From Bacteroidota bacterium (GTDB lineage: Bacteria; Bacteroidota; Ignavibacteria; Ignavibacteriales; Melioribacteraceae): DNA of 64,000 nt. The position numbers were made by a program, and so were the translations under genes. Below the pieces are notes generated by a model. It was not told the origin of the DNA. It ran no database searches and worked only from the letters and a program-made list of their open reading frames with translations. Location: assembly GCA_021824635.1 (NCBI GenBank), contig JAKAKD010000061.1, positions 1 through 64,000 on the forward strand. The letters run 5' to 3'. Shown here piece after piece: positions 18,226 through 27,875 of the stretch (its first letter is position 1; each line of letters begins with the position of its first letter).

Positions 18226-18600
18226 TTATCGTCTTTCTAAACCACGTCTGACGATCGCTATTTCAAAAATTAAAAAGAAAGTATACCAAATAAAGAGTGC
18301 AAATATAAACCCAAGAAGAGCAACTTTCAAGAATTTTATGCTTATAAATACCAGAACAAGCATTAACAAAAGCCGCACTCCCATACCACCGATTGTGAAT
18401 AAAAGGAAGGTTTTGTTTGATTTTTTGATAGAAAACGCATATGCAGAAGCAAATACAACAAAATTGATTGATGTAATTACTATAGCATCAAGAATTGAAT
18501 ATCCTAAAATAGGGGTGATTATTTCCAATAAGATAAGAAAAAGGATAACAATTGCAGCCACAAGAGAAATTAGAAGAGCTATTCTACTTTTGTTCATCAA
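18226..18600 (-). CDS. AtpI/subunit I-like membrane protein
   Basis: This 124-residue protein has four predicted membrane helices and a basic C-terminus (RRGLERR). It sits where AtpI (ATP synthase assembly protein) is usually encoded, between AtpZ and atpB. It overlaps AtpZ by 17 bases and ends 20 bases before atpB. Sequence similarity to AtpI is weak by eye (GMGVRLLLMLVLV resembles the conserved R-containing helix), so the name rests mainly on position. Confidence 0.6.
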   Translation of the reverse strand: MMNKSRIALLISLVAAIVILFLILLEIITPILGYSILDAIVITSINFVVFASAYAFSIKKSNKTFLLFTIGGMGVRLLLMLVLVFISIKFLKVALLGFIFALFIWYTFFLIFEIAIVRRGLERR

Positions 18601-18841
18601 TTTTTTTCTTCTGATTTAATTGCAGAACAGTATGAATAAAATTATAAATACCGGCAAAACCGCCAATGAATGAACAGATCAAAATCATAAGAGGCGTTGA
18701 ATTAAATTTTGAATCAAGCCACCTACCGAGAAAAAACATAAGGATTATAGATGCAGCCAATTGTGTGCCTAATCCAAGATATGGTCCGACATTTCTGAAT
18801 GATTGACTTATCTTCTCGCTAGATTGATTTTCTATCTTCAT
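18584..18841 (-). CDS. AtpZ/AtpI family protein
   Basis: This 85-residue protein has two membrane helices (about 24-42 and 51-70) with the family's GRWLDSKFNSTP in the connecting loop. AtpZ-type proteins assist ATP synthase c-ring assembly or Mg2+/Ca2+ supply. The start codon overlaps the stop of the bactofilin gene (ATGA), and its 3' end overlaps the next membrane protein. It is part of the atp operon. Confidence 0.82.
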   Translation of the reverse strand: MKIENQSSEKISQSFRNVGPYLGLGTQLAASIILMFFLGRWLDSKFNSTPLMILICSFIGGFAGIYNFIHTVLQLNQKKKIDEQK

Positions 18842-19206
18842 TCCTCTTTCTGTTCAGAGGGCGCGCCATTGTTCATAGTACTGAACCCTTCAAAGTGGGC
18901 GCCTTCTTCTATAATTAAATACTTTGTTATCAAATCGCCTTTTAAATAAGCTTTAGATTCCAGCTTAAGTTTTTCGAGCGAATTGATTTTGCCCAATACC
19001 TTACCGCTCATAGTTATATTTTTAGCTTTTACCTCGCCATTTATTTCGCTAACATCTCCAATGGTTAGATTACCATTTACGGAAATATTGCCTCTGATTT
19101 TTCCATCAACTCTTACATTACCTTCGCTGTAAAGATTTCCATCAATTTTTACTCCGCTGCTAATAATGCTAACGTCTTCTGCAATTGAATCTCTTTTATG
19201 TGACAT
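18838..19206 (-). CDS. Bactofilin (polymer-forming cytoskeletal protein)
   Basis: This 122-residue bactofilin has a right-handed beta-helix core with short repeating hydrophobic strands: IISSGVKIDGNLYSEGNVRVDGKIRGNI is the typical start, with GNLTIGDVSEINGEV and KNITMSGKVLGKI after it. Bactofilins self-assemble into nonpolar filaments that localise cell-wall enzymes. The short disordered tails carry Glu/Lys. The adjacent M23 peptidase, 11 bases upstream, is a typical bactofilin client. The downstream ATGA overlap ties it to the ATP synthase operon. Confidence 0.92.
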   Translation of the reverse strand: MSHKRDSIAEDVSIISSGVKIDGNLYSEGNVRVDGKIRGNISVNGNLTIGDVSEINGEVKAKNITMSGKVLGKINSLEKLKLESKAYLKGDLITKYLIIEEGAHFEGFSTMNNGAPSEQKEE

Positions 19207-19217
19207 TTAATACTCTC

Positions 19218-20057
19218 CTACTTTAATAAAATTTTTTGAGGATCAACTGGTTTACCGTTCTGCCAAATTTCAAAATGAAGATGAGGACCGGTTGTATTTT
19301 TGCCTGAATCTCCGCTAAGAGCAATTAACTCCCCTTGAGAAACAACATCGCGTGCTTTTTTGAGTAATGATGAACAATGCTGATAAATTGTAATATAATT
19401 TTGATCATGCTGAATTATTATTGTATAACCGGAAGAGATTGTATAATCGGAAAATGTTACCAAACCGCCGGCAGAAGCATAAATAGGAGAACCAGATTTT
19501 ACTCCAAAATCTATTCCCATATGTCCCTTGTCCGGTAAAAATTCTTCTGTGATAACGCCATTAGCCGGTTCAAGAAAAATTAGCGGTTTTGATTTTTCAG
19601 TGGATTGGGAAAATTTATCTATCAAACCATTAAACGCGGAAAAAAGATCTCCGCCAATTTTGATCTTTTTATTAATTGGTTTTCGAAGCGAGTCATACAA
19701 TGCATCATTACTTTTTACCGAATCTTTTTGAGCCAGCATCATTGCATATTTCATCCTTTCGTTAGTAGATGCAATATTTTGAAGCTGAGAGGTCAGAGTT
19801 TCAACACGATTCTGTAAAACTTGTATTTTTTCCCGCTGTGACTTTAATTCGCTATTATCAATCACAAACAGAAAATCTTTTAATGGTGTTATTGAAAGAA
19901 TAAATATCAGAACCAGCCACGCTAATATTGTATATACTCCAAGATAAGCAACCAGGCGAATAATACTGTACTTGTATCTTTTGGTTGTAATAATTGGAAG
20001 ATTAGGCGTTATGTGAAATGAAGAATTCCGAAGATTCTCCAGATTAAACCATTTCAT
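19218..20057 (-). CDS. Membrane-anchored M23 peptidoglycan endopeptidase
   Basis: This 279-residue LytM/M23 zinc peptidase has one membrane helix (34-56) and a short coiled coil (about 68-105). The peptidase domain is at about 160-275. The zinc ligands are intact: His179 and Asp183 (HMGID), and His261 (GPHLHFE); His227 and His259 are also conserved. The cytoplasmic N-terminal 33 residues could contact bactofilin. This architecture matches the LmdC-type hydrolases paired with bactofilins in other bacteria. It is first of the pair and lies 11 bases before the bactofilin gene. Confidence 0.9.
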   Translation of the reverse strand: MKWFNLENLRNSSFHITPNLPIITTKRYKYSIIRLVAYLGVYTILAWLVLIFILSITPLKDFLFVIDNSELKSQREKIQVLQNRVETLTSQLQNIASTNERMKYAMMLAQKDSVKSNDALYDSLRKPINKKIKIGGDLFSAFNGLIDKFSQSTEKSKPLIFLEPANGVITEEFLPDKGHMGIDFGVKSGSPIYASAGGLVTFSDYTISSGYTIIIQHDQNYITIYQHCSSLLKKARDVVSQGELIALSGDSGKNTTGPHLHFEIWQNGKPVDPQKILLK

Positions 20058-20106
20058 TTATTTTCCTCAATGACATGTAAATATATGAATTTACGGGTTC
20101 TTTTTC

Positions 20107-21126
20107 TTAACGATGAAGCAACTCTTTTATTGATTCAATCAAAACCTCAGGAAGAAGTTTCTTTCCGCAGTCAAATGTTTTGATAGGACATTCCATGTGT
20201 CCATGAATTCCGCATGGTTTACATTTCAATCCATCCAAAGAGAGAGATTTACTTTTTTGATTATAAGGATAGAAACCAAATTCCGGCACCGTAGAACAAT
20301 AAATTGTTATTGTTGGAATATCTGCTATCATACCTAGATGAGTAGGTGCGCTATCGTTCGATATGAGCAGCGAACATTTCCTCATTAACGCAATCGACTC
20401 AATCACACTCAATTTGCCGGCGAATGATTCTACACCAGCATTAAATTTTTGAGCTATGTTAGAACAAAGTTTTTCATCTTCATTGCCGCCTAAAAGAATA
20501 ACATAATAATTTTGACTTACTAAAGAGCTAATTACTTCAATAAAATAATCTTGCGGATAGATTTTAGTTGACCAGACAGATCCCGGCGCTACGGCCATAA
20601 TTTTCTTGTTGCCTGCACTCTCAATCATTTTTTTAATTTTGGTTTCAACTTCGCTGCTAATACTAACAACTGGAAGTATTTTCCATTTTTCATTAGATGT
20701 ATCATAGCCAATTAAATCAAGATTGCGGGCTACCTCATGTCTAGAGGAAAAATATTTTATCCGGGTCCTGTAAAAAAAACTGCCGCTTGCTATGTCAAAA
20801 CCGAAGCTATCTTTTGCGCCGGAAACCAATACCAGCACCGAAGATCTCAACGATCTATGCGGAGAGTACACACGGGTAAATTTCTGTTCATTAATTTGTT
20901 TAATCAGTTTAAGATAATCCCAGAAAGATTTTTGTTTACCCCGTTTATCATAAACAATCGCTTCGTCAACATAAGGAGAGCTTTCAAACAATTCCTTAGT
21001 AGAGGGAATGCAAAGCACTTTTAATATTGAGCCGGGAAATTTTTCTTTTAATTTCTGAATCATGGGGAGAGTTAATACAGAGTCGCCCAGAAAAGCCGTT
21101 TGTATGATAAGTATTTTTTCTTGCAC
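20107..21126 (-). CDS. Glycosyltransferase family 9 (heptosyltransferase-like)
   Basis: This is an ADP-heptose:LPS heptosyltransferase-like enzyme (GT-B fold) that extends the lipopolysaccharide core. The N-terminal strand is KILIIQTAFLGDSVLTLPMI. The donor-site blocks are VAPGSVWSTKIYP, LLGGNEDEKL and SNDSAPTHLGMI. I chose GTG at 21126, which overlaps the stop of the preceding gene (TAGTG) and places the conserved strand near the N-terminus, giving 339 residues. An ATG 27 bases upstream, inside the previous gene, would add nine residues. Confidence 0.88.
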   Translation of the reverse strand: MQEKILIIQTAFLGDSVLTLPMIQKLKEKFPGSILKVLCIPSTKELFESSPYVDEAIVYDKRGKQKSFWDYLKLIKQINEQKFTRVYSPHRSLRSSVLVLVSGAKDSFGFDIASGSFFYRTRIKYFSSRHEVARNLDLIGYDTSNEKWKILPVVSISSEVETKIKKMIESAGNKKIMAVAPGSVWSTKIYPQDYFIEVISSLVSQNYYVILLGGNEDEKLCSNIAQKFNAGVESFAGKLSVIESIALMRKCSLLISNDSAPTHLGMIADIPTITIYCSTVPEFGFYPYNQKSKSLSLDGLKCKPCGIHGHMECPIKTFDCGKKLLPEVLIESIKELLHR

Positions 21127-22001
21127 TAATATTTCCAAATTTTGTGCATCCAAAAATATTGGTCCGGGTTTTTTCTAATATGTTTTTCTAAAAAGGTAAT
21201 ATAACGCTGAGTAAGAACTCTTATTTTTTCTTCGTTTTCATGAGGAAGATTATCGCAGTTCAATTCCTCCAGGTGCATTTTATATGAATAATCTTTCTGG
21301 CGTTCAAATGCAGTCATAATAACCGGGCAATTTGTTTTAATGGCAATGCTTGCAGCTCCGGTATAAAGAGCTGTGGATTTACCAAAGAAATTGAAACGCG
21401 GTCCTTCATAATGACCTCTTTGATCTCCAGCAATTCCAATTATTCCGCCGCTCTTTATTGTTTCATATATTTTTCTAATAGAGATACCGGAAAGAATAAT
21501 TTTATTGCCAAATTTAGCTCTGGCACGCATAACATAATCAGAGACGCCCGGATTACTCTGTGGCTGAGCTAATAAACTAATTTCTCTGCCAAACTTGAGA
21601 GAAAGAGATGACATACAAAATTCCCAGCCGCCGAAATGACCGGTTAGAATAATTGCGGCTTTATTTGCACCGACTATTTTTTGAATCTCTTCAAGATTAT
21701 CAATTACAATAGAAGATTGAACCTCTTCTTCTTTTGCTGACGGCAGATACATCAGTTCAAAAAAAGTGATTAGAATATTTTGATAGGTTTGAAGCGCCAG
21801 TTTTTCAATTTCTGAATCGGACTTTTGCGGCAGCGCGGTTTTTAAATTACTTATTACAACATTCTTCCTTACGGGTATCAGAAAATAGAGGACAAAAGCA
21901 AGATATTTTGTGCTTCGCCTTGTTCGGTTTAATCCAATTACTCTAAATAAATTAGCAAAAGAATTGAAAATGAAAAATTCAATTTTATGTTTTGTTCGCA
22001 T
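21126..22001 (-). CDS. Lysophospholipid/lipid A acyltransferase (LpxL/HtrB family)
   Basis: This 291-residue inner-membrane acyltransferase adds a secondary acyl chain to lipid A or a related lipid. The catalytic Hx4E motif is seen in TGHFGGWEFC, with GIAGDQRG and the KSTALYTGAASIAIKTNCPV acceptor region following. The C-terminus ends DQYFWMHKIWKY, close to the family's WxHrRWK. The N-terminus has an amphipathic/hydrophobic anchor. It is translationally coupled to the GT9 gene, together forming a lipid A-core module. Confidence 0.9.
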   Translation of the reverse strand: MRTKHKIEFFIFNSFANLFRVIGLNRTRRSTKYLAFVLYFLIPVRKNVVISNLKTALPQKSDSEIEKLALQTYQNILITFFELMYLPSAKEEEVQSSIVIDNLEEIQKIVGANKAAIILTGHFGGWEFCMSSLSLKFGREISLLAQPQSNPGVSDYVMRARAKFGNKIILSGISIRKIYETIKSGGIIGIAGDQRGHYEGPRFNFFGKSTALYTGAASIAIKTNCPVIMTAFERQKDYSYKMHLEELNCDNLPHENEEKIRVLTQRYITFLEKHIRKNPDQYFWMHKIWKY

Positions 22002-22007
22002 CAGTAA

Positions 22008-23387
22008 TTATTGAGTGCTTATCCTTCTCATCCAATTCTCATCATGCAATTCATCACGTTTAGTGGAATGAAGTAATTCATAATTCCCAAATCCAGTTAC
22101 GTCTCCAAAATAGAAACTGACACCGCCTTCTATCTGATTATAGAACCAGACTTCGTAAGGTTTCAAATTGGACTCACTTGGGTAATAATCTCTTTGATCG
22201 GGTTCGCCATAAAGAAGAACTACTCTTCCTCTATCAGTTAAATAGCCCTCTTTATTCATCCTTGTAAAATTTTTATTTGCAAAGGTAACTCTCTTCACAT
22301 ATTCCTCTTTAAATTCATTTTGAGGAGTTGCCGGATTATCATCTCTAATTTTCCAGAAATTATAGAGGAATTCTCTCTTTGCATTCAAAGAATCAAGTTT
22401 CTTGTATTGATCAATTTCTTTTTGAGTAGCCAGATACTTTGCCTCAGAAAAATTTTTGTTGCATTCGTCAAGATTATAAAGTCCGAATTCGCTATTGATT
22501 ACTCCGGTATTTAGATATGCCGTTTTGCTTGAGTCCACAACATTAGGATTGTAAAGATAGAACCGCTTTGTAGAAACGAATGCCTGCTTGGTTATAGGAT
22601 CTACTAAACTTACTTCAAAGTAATATGAGTCTGTTGGATACTTCGATAAATTGATTACTCCATATTCTACAACAGCTTCTTTTTGCTGTTTTATTGTTTT
22701 CGTACTTTTATAAAGCGATGTGCCGGAGCTATTATAGAGTGTTTTTATAAAAGAGAAGCTCGTTTTTTCATCCGGTAACTTTAAGTTATACAGTTCCATA
22801 TAGAAAAACATTACAGGAGAAAGGTGTGAATAAACCATTGTTGGGTTCGGGATTATCTCCAGAGAATTTTTATAAAAGAGAGATTTCGGATCAGCATCAT
22901 CCTTTTTAATATGTCTGGCAAGTTCAATATCACTTATTGAAAATTTATCTTTTTTAATTGGATGAATAACAACGTTTTCAGCAATCGTTCTTTTCAAGTT
23001 AGGATTTTTAACATCATGAATGGTTAACAAAAGTGAATATTTCCCTTCCGGCACAACAAATCCCATAACATCATTAATACCTTCACTCTCTTTTTTGTTG
23101 GTGTCAACAATGGTTTGAATTTTCCAATCCTTGTTTATTGCGTATTCATTCGTAGCAATATTTTTCAATTCAAGGTGAACAACTGCTTCAATCACTCCGC
23201 CTTTTTCAGTGGGAGTAACTTGCATATCTGTTGAATTTAGTTCGTAATAAAATTCAAGGTACACCGAAGAAGAATCATAATTAAAACGCGCATAATCAAA
23301 TTCAAAATTCAACTCGGTTTTATTTTGCGCAGTAATAAATGTTGACAAGAAAAAAATAGAATAGAAAGTAAATGCAAACTTCTTCAT
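22008..23387 (-). CDS. GWxTD-domain secreted protein
   Basis: This 459-residue exported protein has a signal peptide of about 20 residues. The C-terminal 110 residues form a GWxTD domain: FWKIRDDNPATPQNEF, then MNKEGYLTDRGRVVLLYGEPD (Tyr replaces Trp in the name motif), then PYEVWFYNQIEGGVSFYFGD. This family is largely confined to Ignavibacteria, Bacteroidota relatives and Acidobacteria, and its function is unknown. The middle region is predicted beta-rich. Downstream is the LpxL-type acyltransferase (six bases). Confidence 0.9.
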   Translation of the reverse strand: MKKFAFTFYSIFFLSTFITAQNKTELNFEFDYARFNYDSSSVYLEFYYELNSTDMQVTPTEKGGVIEAVVHLELKNIATNEYAINKDWKIQTIVDTNKKESEGINDVMGFVVPEGKYSLLLTIHDVKNPNLKRTIAENVVIHPIKKDKFSISDIELARHIKKDDADPKSLFYKNSLEIIPNPTMVYSHLSPVMFFYMELYNLKLPDEKTSFSFIKTLYNSSGTSLYKSTKTIKQQKEAVVEYGVINLSKYPTDSYYFEVSLVDPITKQAFVSTKRFYLYNPNVVDSSKTAYLNTGVINSEFGLYNLDECNKNFSEAKYLATQKEIDQYKKLDSLNAKREFLYNFWKIRDDNPATPQNEFKEEYVKRVTFANKNFTRMNKEGYLTDRGRVVLLYGEPDQRDYYPSESNLKPYEVWFYNQIEGGVSFYFGDVTGFGNYELLHSTKRDELHDENWMRRISTQ

Positions 23388-23530
23388 AAAATTTAGTCCT
23401 CTAAGATTTTCGTGTATTTTTTGGGAATCTATTTACTCATTAGCGACTTTATTATCAACTCATATTAAATATAACAGAATTAAAAATACAAACACGCTTG
23501 ACGTCAGGCAAGAAGAACATTTTAATATAA

Positions 23531-23567
23531 AAAAACCTGAGCCCTCAAGATGAAGGCTCAGGTTTTT
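23531..23567. terminator. Intrinsic terminator downstream of the PorV-like gene
   Basis: AAAAACCTGAGCC (23531-23543) and GGCTCAGGTTTTT (23555-23567) form a perfect 13-pair stem with an 11-base loop. On the minus strand the stem is followed by a run of Ts. It lies 21 bases after the stop of the PorV-like gene and could also act on the plus strand. Confidence 0.9.
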
Positions 23568-23587
23568 ATAAAGGGTTTACGTTAGAA

Positions 23588-24619
23588 TCAAAATCCTAAT
23601 ATTATTGTAAAGATGTGGTTTGAATCAAAGTACTTTACATCTCTATAAGCATAATCAAATTTTAAATCTAAGCCGCCTAAGTTATAATTAATACCTATAC
23701 CAGCGGTCAACCCGTAAATATTAGCGTCTTTGGCTATATCAGAGACAAAATCGTATCCACCTCTCAGATAAAACATTTTGTCAAATCCGTACTCAAGACC
23801 AAATTTATATTCATCGCCATAGAAGTTGCTATTTTGAAATACACCATTAAATATTAATGTATGTGAAGCACCAATATTGTATGTATATCCAAAACCGAGT
23901 TCGAGAGTAGATGGAAGTTCGAATGCAGCCGCATCAATCTGATAAATCTGTGGATTTCTAGACAGATCAGTGGCGTTTGCTTTAATACCTAGTCCAGGTC
24001 CTGAATATTTCATCTGGCCGCCTAAGTTTTTCAGAACAACCGCTATACTTAAGCCATCAACATTTGCTAAGTTTTTATAAGAAATACCAATATTGAAAGC
24101 AACTCCAGTCGATGACACAAAATCAAGTCTCTCACTTACTAAGTTAGCTGTGAAACCAACTGCAATCCTATCACTTAGCAATCTTGAATATGTTAATCCA
24201 ACAGTATTAAACTGAGGTGTAAATAATGCACCGGTACCATCGGGATTTTCGACTGTTGTTACTGGAATACTACCAATATTTAAAGATTTGATTGATAAAG
24301 CTATGGCACCAAATCCTTCAATATTTGTAGAAACAGCTCCGTACTCAACATTAATATCAGCAATGTAATTCATATGTGAAAATAGAACATTTGTATTAGC
24401 TTCACCTCTTGAAAGGTTGGCGGGATTCCAATACACAGCTTCAACGCCAGTTGAATAGACCAGTGTTGAACCGGACATTGCAATTCCACGAGCCCCTACC
24501 GGAATAAGCAATTGAGCAGCTCCTGCAGTACCATTTCTGCTACCCCCACCCGCAAAGATGCTACTGGAGGCTAAAAGAGCTATAATTAGAAAATTTCTAA
24601 TTAGATTTATTTTCTTCAT
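23588..24619 (-). CDS. PorV/PorQ-family outer-membrane protein
   Basis: This 343-residue protein has a signal peptide (cleavage near FAGG) and a 14-strand-type outer-membrane beta-barrel. The N-terminal signature GTAGAAQLLIPVGARGIAMSGS...VEAVYWNPANL is the hallmark of PorV/PorQ/FadL-like T9SS proteins. PorV shuttles T9SS cargo to the attachment complex. It ends with LGF, typical of barrel insertion signals. It is the last gene of a TonB receptor, T9SS cargo, PorV set. Confidence 0.92.
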   Translation of the reverse strand: MKKINLIRNFLIIALLASSSIFAGGGSRNGTAGAAQLLIPVGARGIAMSGSTLVYSTGVEAVYWNPANLSRGEANTNVLFSHMNYIADINVEYGAVSTNIEGFGAIALSIKSLNIGSIPVTTVENPDGTGALFTPQFNTVGLTYSRLLSDRIAVGFTANLVSERLDFVSSTGVAFNIGISYKNLANVDGLSIAVVLKNLGGQMKYSGPGLGIKANATDLSRNPQIYQIDAAAFELPSTLELGFGYTYNIGASHTLIFNGVFQNSNFYGDEYKFGLEYGFDKMFYLRGGYDFVSDIAKDANIYGLTAGIGINYNLGGLDLKFDYAYRDVKYFDSNHIFTIILGF

Positions 24620-24639
24620 TTTCTATCTCCTTCAATTTT

Positions 24640-27600
24640 TTAGAATCTATCCATAATCACTTGTTCTTGGATAACTGCAACCTTCACAATCTTGGTTGAA
24701 CCGAGATCAGGCATATCGATATAGACTAGGTATAGACCACTAGCGACCGGTAAGGAGCTCTCATTGTTCAAATCCCATCTAAAGAATTGATCTGGTGAGT
24801 CTTTATATAATGTTCTAACTGATTGACCCGCTAAGTTGAATATTCTGAGTGTAGCCTTTTGTGGCAAATGACTAAAGGTTACAAATCTTTGATACTTATT
24901 GAGTTCTTGCGGGTTAACTCCATAATATGGATTTGGGAAAACATTGATTTGCGCAACATCATCTTTGGCCTTATTTAGATCTTTTGTAACAGCCGGGGAT
25001 GTAAATGTATAAACATCAGCTTTTGTTAAGACTTTTGGAGCAACAAAATCCATAGTGAAATCATCATGGAATTGTTCCATTGTTCCACGCGGTACCCACC
25101 AGAATGTCCATAAAACAGGTGCGGCATCCAGGTCGTATAATTCGTGCATAAAGTCCTTGCCACCCGCGGTAGGATTCCAGCTATTTCCTGTTGGATCGTA
25201 AGTTGTATTCAATGCCCAGACATAATTGTATGCATAAGTACCACCGTCATCAGGATCCCACTGACCGTTCCCATCACGATCCCTTACAACGACATCTATT
25301 TGTCTCTTCGTTCCATTGGGCTCCAAAGCATAAAACTTCATCGGCATTAATACGGTTTTTTTCCACTTACCGGCACCCCAGGTACTATACAGATTAACTA
25401 ACTGCCCTTTTGCCGGATCAACCGTATATTTTTCACCAACATCATATTTTCCATTACCATTAGCATCCACATAAGATTGAACTTTGAAAACATCGACGTG
25501 AACGCTGCGTAAATCAGCCGGTGCAACTGAAGTTGAACCCCAGAAAAGTTTACCAAGGAATGCGGCACCAAACATCAACTCACCACCGTTGGCAGAATTT
25601 CCAGAAAGCCATCTGGTACCTGTATAAGCGAATTTTACTCCAAGATATTCAGGACCTTGTACTTTAACCTGTACTCCATCAGTCAGCAAGTAGTTAGCAT
25701 CACCGGAAATATTTGTCTGATTGGATAATAATGTTTTGTTAGCAGTTGTGTTTTTAAGACTCCAAACAGTATTACCGGTAGTAGCATCATCGGCAAAACT
25801 AACCTGATATGTTGCACCGGTTACTAATGTTGGATCATATACAATTGCTTTTACTGTGCCATCACTAACTCCGGAAGTATGCGTTGCGGTTACAACCGTT
25901 CCGGCTTGCGCTGTATAAACAACGCCTGGATTTGGTGTCTGCGGCACTACAGAAAATGTAGAAATCGCGTTTTCCAAAACCTTTGGACCGAAAAGTGGAG
26001 CTTCATTATATGCATAAGCAGTAACGGCAAAATAATATTTTGAACCATTCAAAAGTGGAGTATTACCTTTGGTAGCATCTTCGTTTATAGTGAAAGTTCT
26101 ATTAATTCCGGAATCATTTCCAAAACCGGTAACTTTGTCAACCGGAACTCCGGCTGCCGGGTCGAATACCTTATCAATTATTTTTTTAACACCGTTAACA
26201 ACATCGTATGTAACTAACAATTTTGCTTGGTCAATGCCAGCTGATGCACTAGGTAATTGATAAACATTGTAACCTTCAAATGCATATCCAAAGTCGGAAT
26301 AATTTTCAGTTTTATTTACTGTAGCTATATCGCTGCCCCAACTGAGGATAATTTGTTTATCCAATCCAGTAGCTGTAACCGATGGTTGTTGAGGTGCTCT
26401 TGGTAGATTAAAAAGTCTATTGTAAGCAATCTGAGCAGCTTCATCATATTGTTTTAACAGTGATATTGCTTGAATTCTATCCACGCCGGGAATAGCACCT
26501 GCGGCAAGTTCTGCAACCACAACTTCTTGAGTATCGGCATATGCCATTGTAAATGGACCAGATACCATACCAATACGACGGTCTCCAGCAGGGTGTAATT
26601 TACCATCTACCCAGCCTGTTTGCGTTACAGGATCTCCGGCTAGTGGAAACATAGTTCTCTTACCGGAAACGGGATCTGTATATGGTTGCCCCGTAGTAGA
26701 AACTTTTCCCGTAAATAAGTTTAACCATTCTAATGTACCGGTATTATAATTACCCTGATTAGGATCAGCATAAACAGGATCAGGATTAATGAAGAAGTAG
26801 AATGAGGTCATTGGTAAATTTTTATAACCTGCCCATTTTTGATTCTTGAATATTGCTGTATCGGCAGGATTATCGGTTTTTATTCTTGGACCCTGGAAAA
26901 AATCGAACCCTATAGCAGGTGGCGGTAAAGGACTGTAAGTATTATCGTCATTCGATTCGTTGTAAACATAACCTAAACTAAGAAGAGTATCACATCCGGC
27001 AAAATCATCTCCGGCAAAACCAAGGTCAATATCACTCCACATACTTACGTACATATCCGTAAACGGTTTTGATTGCTTGTTTTTATTGATGAGTGTATAT
27101 TTTCTGAAAATCATATTACCTAGTGCACCAGTTGCTTTATAGCCCCATGCCGTAATTTGTTCTTCAATACCCATAGGGAGAGCACCATAGAAAAATTTAC
27201 TTTGTGCCTCATCAAAATCATTACAAACAGACCATACTGTCTGATCAGAACCAACAACACCAGGAATATCAATAGCAGGATCGTACTTTCCATTGCCATC
27301 AACATCCTCATATGGCGCACCTTGATCTGCAGGCCATTCGTTCCAGTCTGTTTCATACTGCGCTCTAATTGCATCAATGGTTGGACCATCGCCATCATTT
27401 AGTTCATCTTGTAAATTACCAGTTTTATAGTCTCTTCTAACTCTGTAAATTCTTACGTCAGGATCATCTGGATTTACTGCTGAAGCAGATGCCCCAGATC
27501 CAATAACTCTTCCAGGAAGAGTACTTTGACGATAAGCAGAACCACCGGTTCTAAATTCACCGTCTACTTTACCTCCCCATAGAAATCCGGATTGAAAAGA

Positions 27601-27840
27601 CGCTGCTTTGCCGCTTCCTTTCGGAAATATCAATCCTGAGTTGCCTAAGGCATTAATATCTGACGATCCATTGTTGTAAAAGAAAGTTGAGATATTATTA
27701 ATATTCAAATGTGTATAACTAGGTTGGCCAGTTACTTTTGAGAGGGCCTTATCTTTTTTGTTACCCTCTGCAAAAATCATAGTGCCGCAAGCCAGGAATA
27801 ATAGTATTAGGCTCAAGAACCTGATTAATTTTATTTTCAT
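24640..27840 (-). CDS. Large T9SS cargo protein with C-terminal sorting domain
   Basis: This 1066-residue secreted protein has a signal peptide (about 1-24). The C-terminal 90 residues form a type-A T9SS sorting domain: VFPNPYYGVNP, ATLRIFNLAGQSVRTL, RWDLNN and VASGLYLVYI. Three calcium-loop-like motifs are visible: DVDGNGKYDPAID (179-191), DANGNGKYDVGE (about residue 793) and DRDGNGQWDPDDGG (about 855). A fibronectin-like region sits around 490-630. The bulk is of unknown function and probably binds or presents a ligand at the cell surface. It lies 20 bases before the PorV-like gene. Confidence 0.88.
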   Translation of the reverse strand: MKIKLIRFLSLILLFLACGTMIFAEGNKKDKALSKVTGQPSYTHLNINNISTFFYNNGSSDINALGNSGLIFPKGSGKAASFQSGFLWGGKVDGEFRTGGSAYRQSTLPGRVIGSGASASAVNPDDPDVRIYRVRRDYKTGNLQDELNDGDGPTIDAIRAQYETDWNEWPADQGAPYEDVDGNGKYDPAIDIPGVVGSDQTVWSVCNDFDEAQSKFFYGALPMGIEEQITAWGYKATGALGNMIFRKYTLINKNKQSKPFTDMYVSMWSDIDLGFAGDDFAGCDTLLSLGYVYNESNDDNTYSPLPPPAIGFDFFQGPRIKTDNPADTAIFKNQKWAGYKNLPMTSFYFFINPDPVYADPNQGNYNTGTLEWLNLFTGKVSTTGQPYTDPVSGKRTMFPLAGDPVTQTGWVDGKLHPAGDRRIGMVSGPFTMAYADTQEVVVAELAAGAIPGVDRIQAISLLKQYDEAAQIAYNRLFNLPRAPQQPSVTATGLDKQIILSWGSDIATVNKTENYSDFGYAFEGYNVYQLPSASAGIDQAKLLVTYDVVNGVKKIIDKVFDPAAGVPVDKVTGFGNDSGINRTFTINEDATKGNTPLLNGSKYYFAVTAYAYNEAPLFGPKVLENAISTFSVVPQTPNPGVVYTAQAGTVVTATHTSGVSDGTVKAIVYDPTLVTGATYQVSFADDATTGNTVWSLKNTTANKTLLSNQTNISGDANYLLTDGVQVKVQGPEYLGVKFAYTGTRWLSGNSANGGELMFGAAFLGKLFWGSTSVAPADLRSVHVDVFKVQSYVDANGNGKYDVGEKYTVDPAKGQLVNLYSTWGAGKWKKTVLMPMKFYALEPNGTKRQIDVVVRDRDGNGQWDPDDGGTYAYNYVWALNTTYDPTGNSWNPTAGGKDFMHELYDLDAAPVLWTFWWVPRGTMEQFHDDFTMDFVAPKVLTKADVYTFTSPAVTKDLNKAKDDVAQINVFPNPYYGVNPQELNKYQRFVTFSHLPQKATLRIFNLAGQSVRTLYKDSPDQFFRWDLNNESSLPVASGLYLVYIDMPDLGSTKIVKVAVIQEQVIMDRF

Positions 27841-27875
27841 AATGAAACTCCTGTTATTTTTGCTTGACTAAGAAA

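Noticed and set aside
23531-23567. Bactofilin- or phage-type attachment site at the perfect 13-pair palindrome
   Set aside because: Position behind the PorV-like gene and the flanking Ts fit an ordinary terminator.
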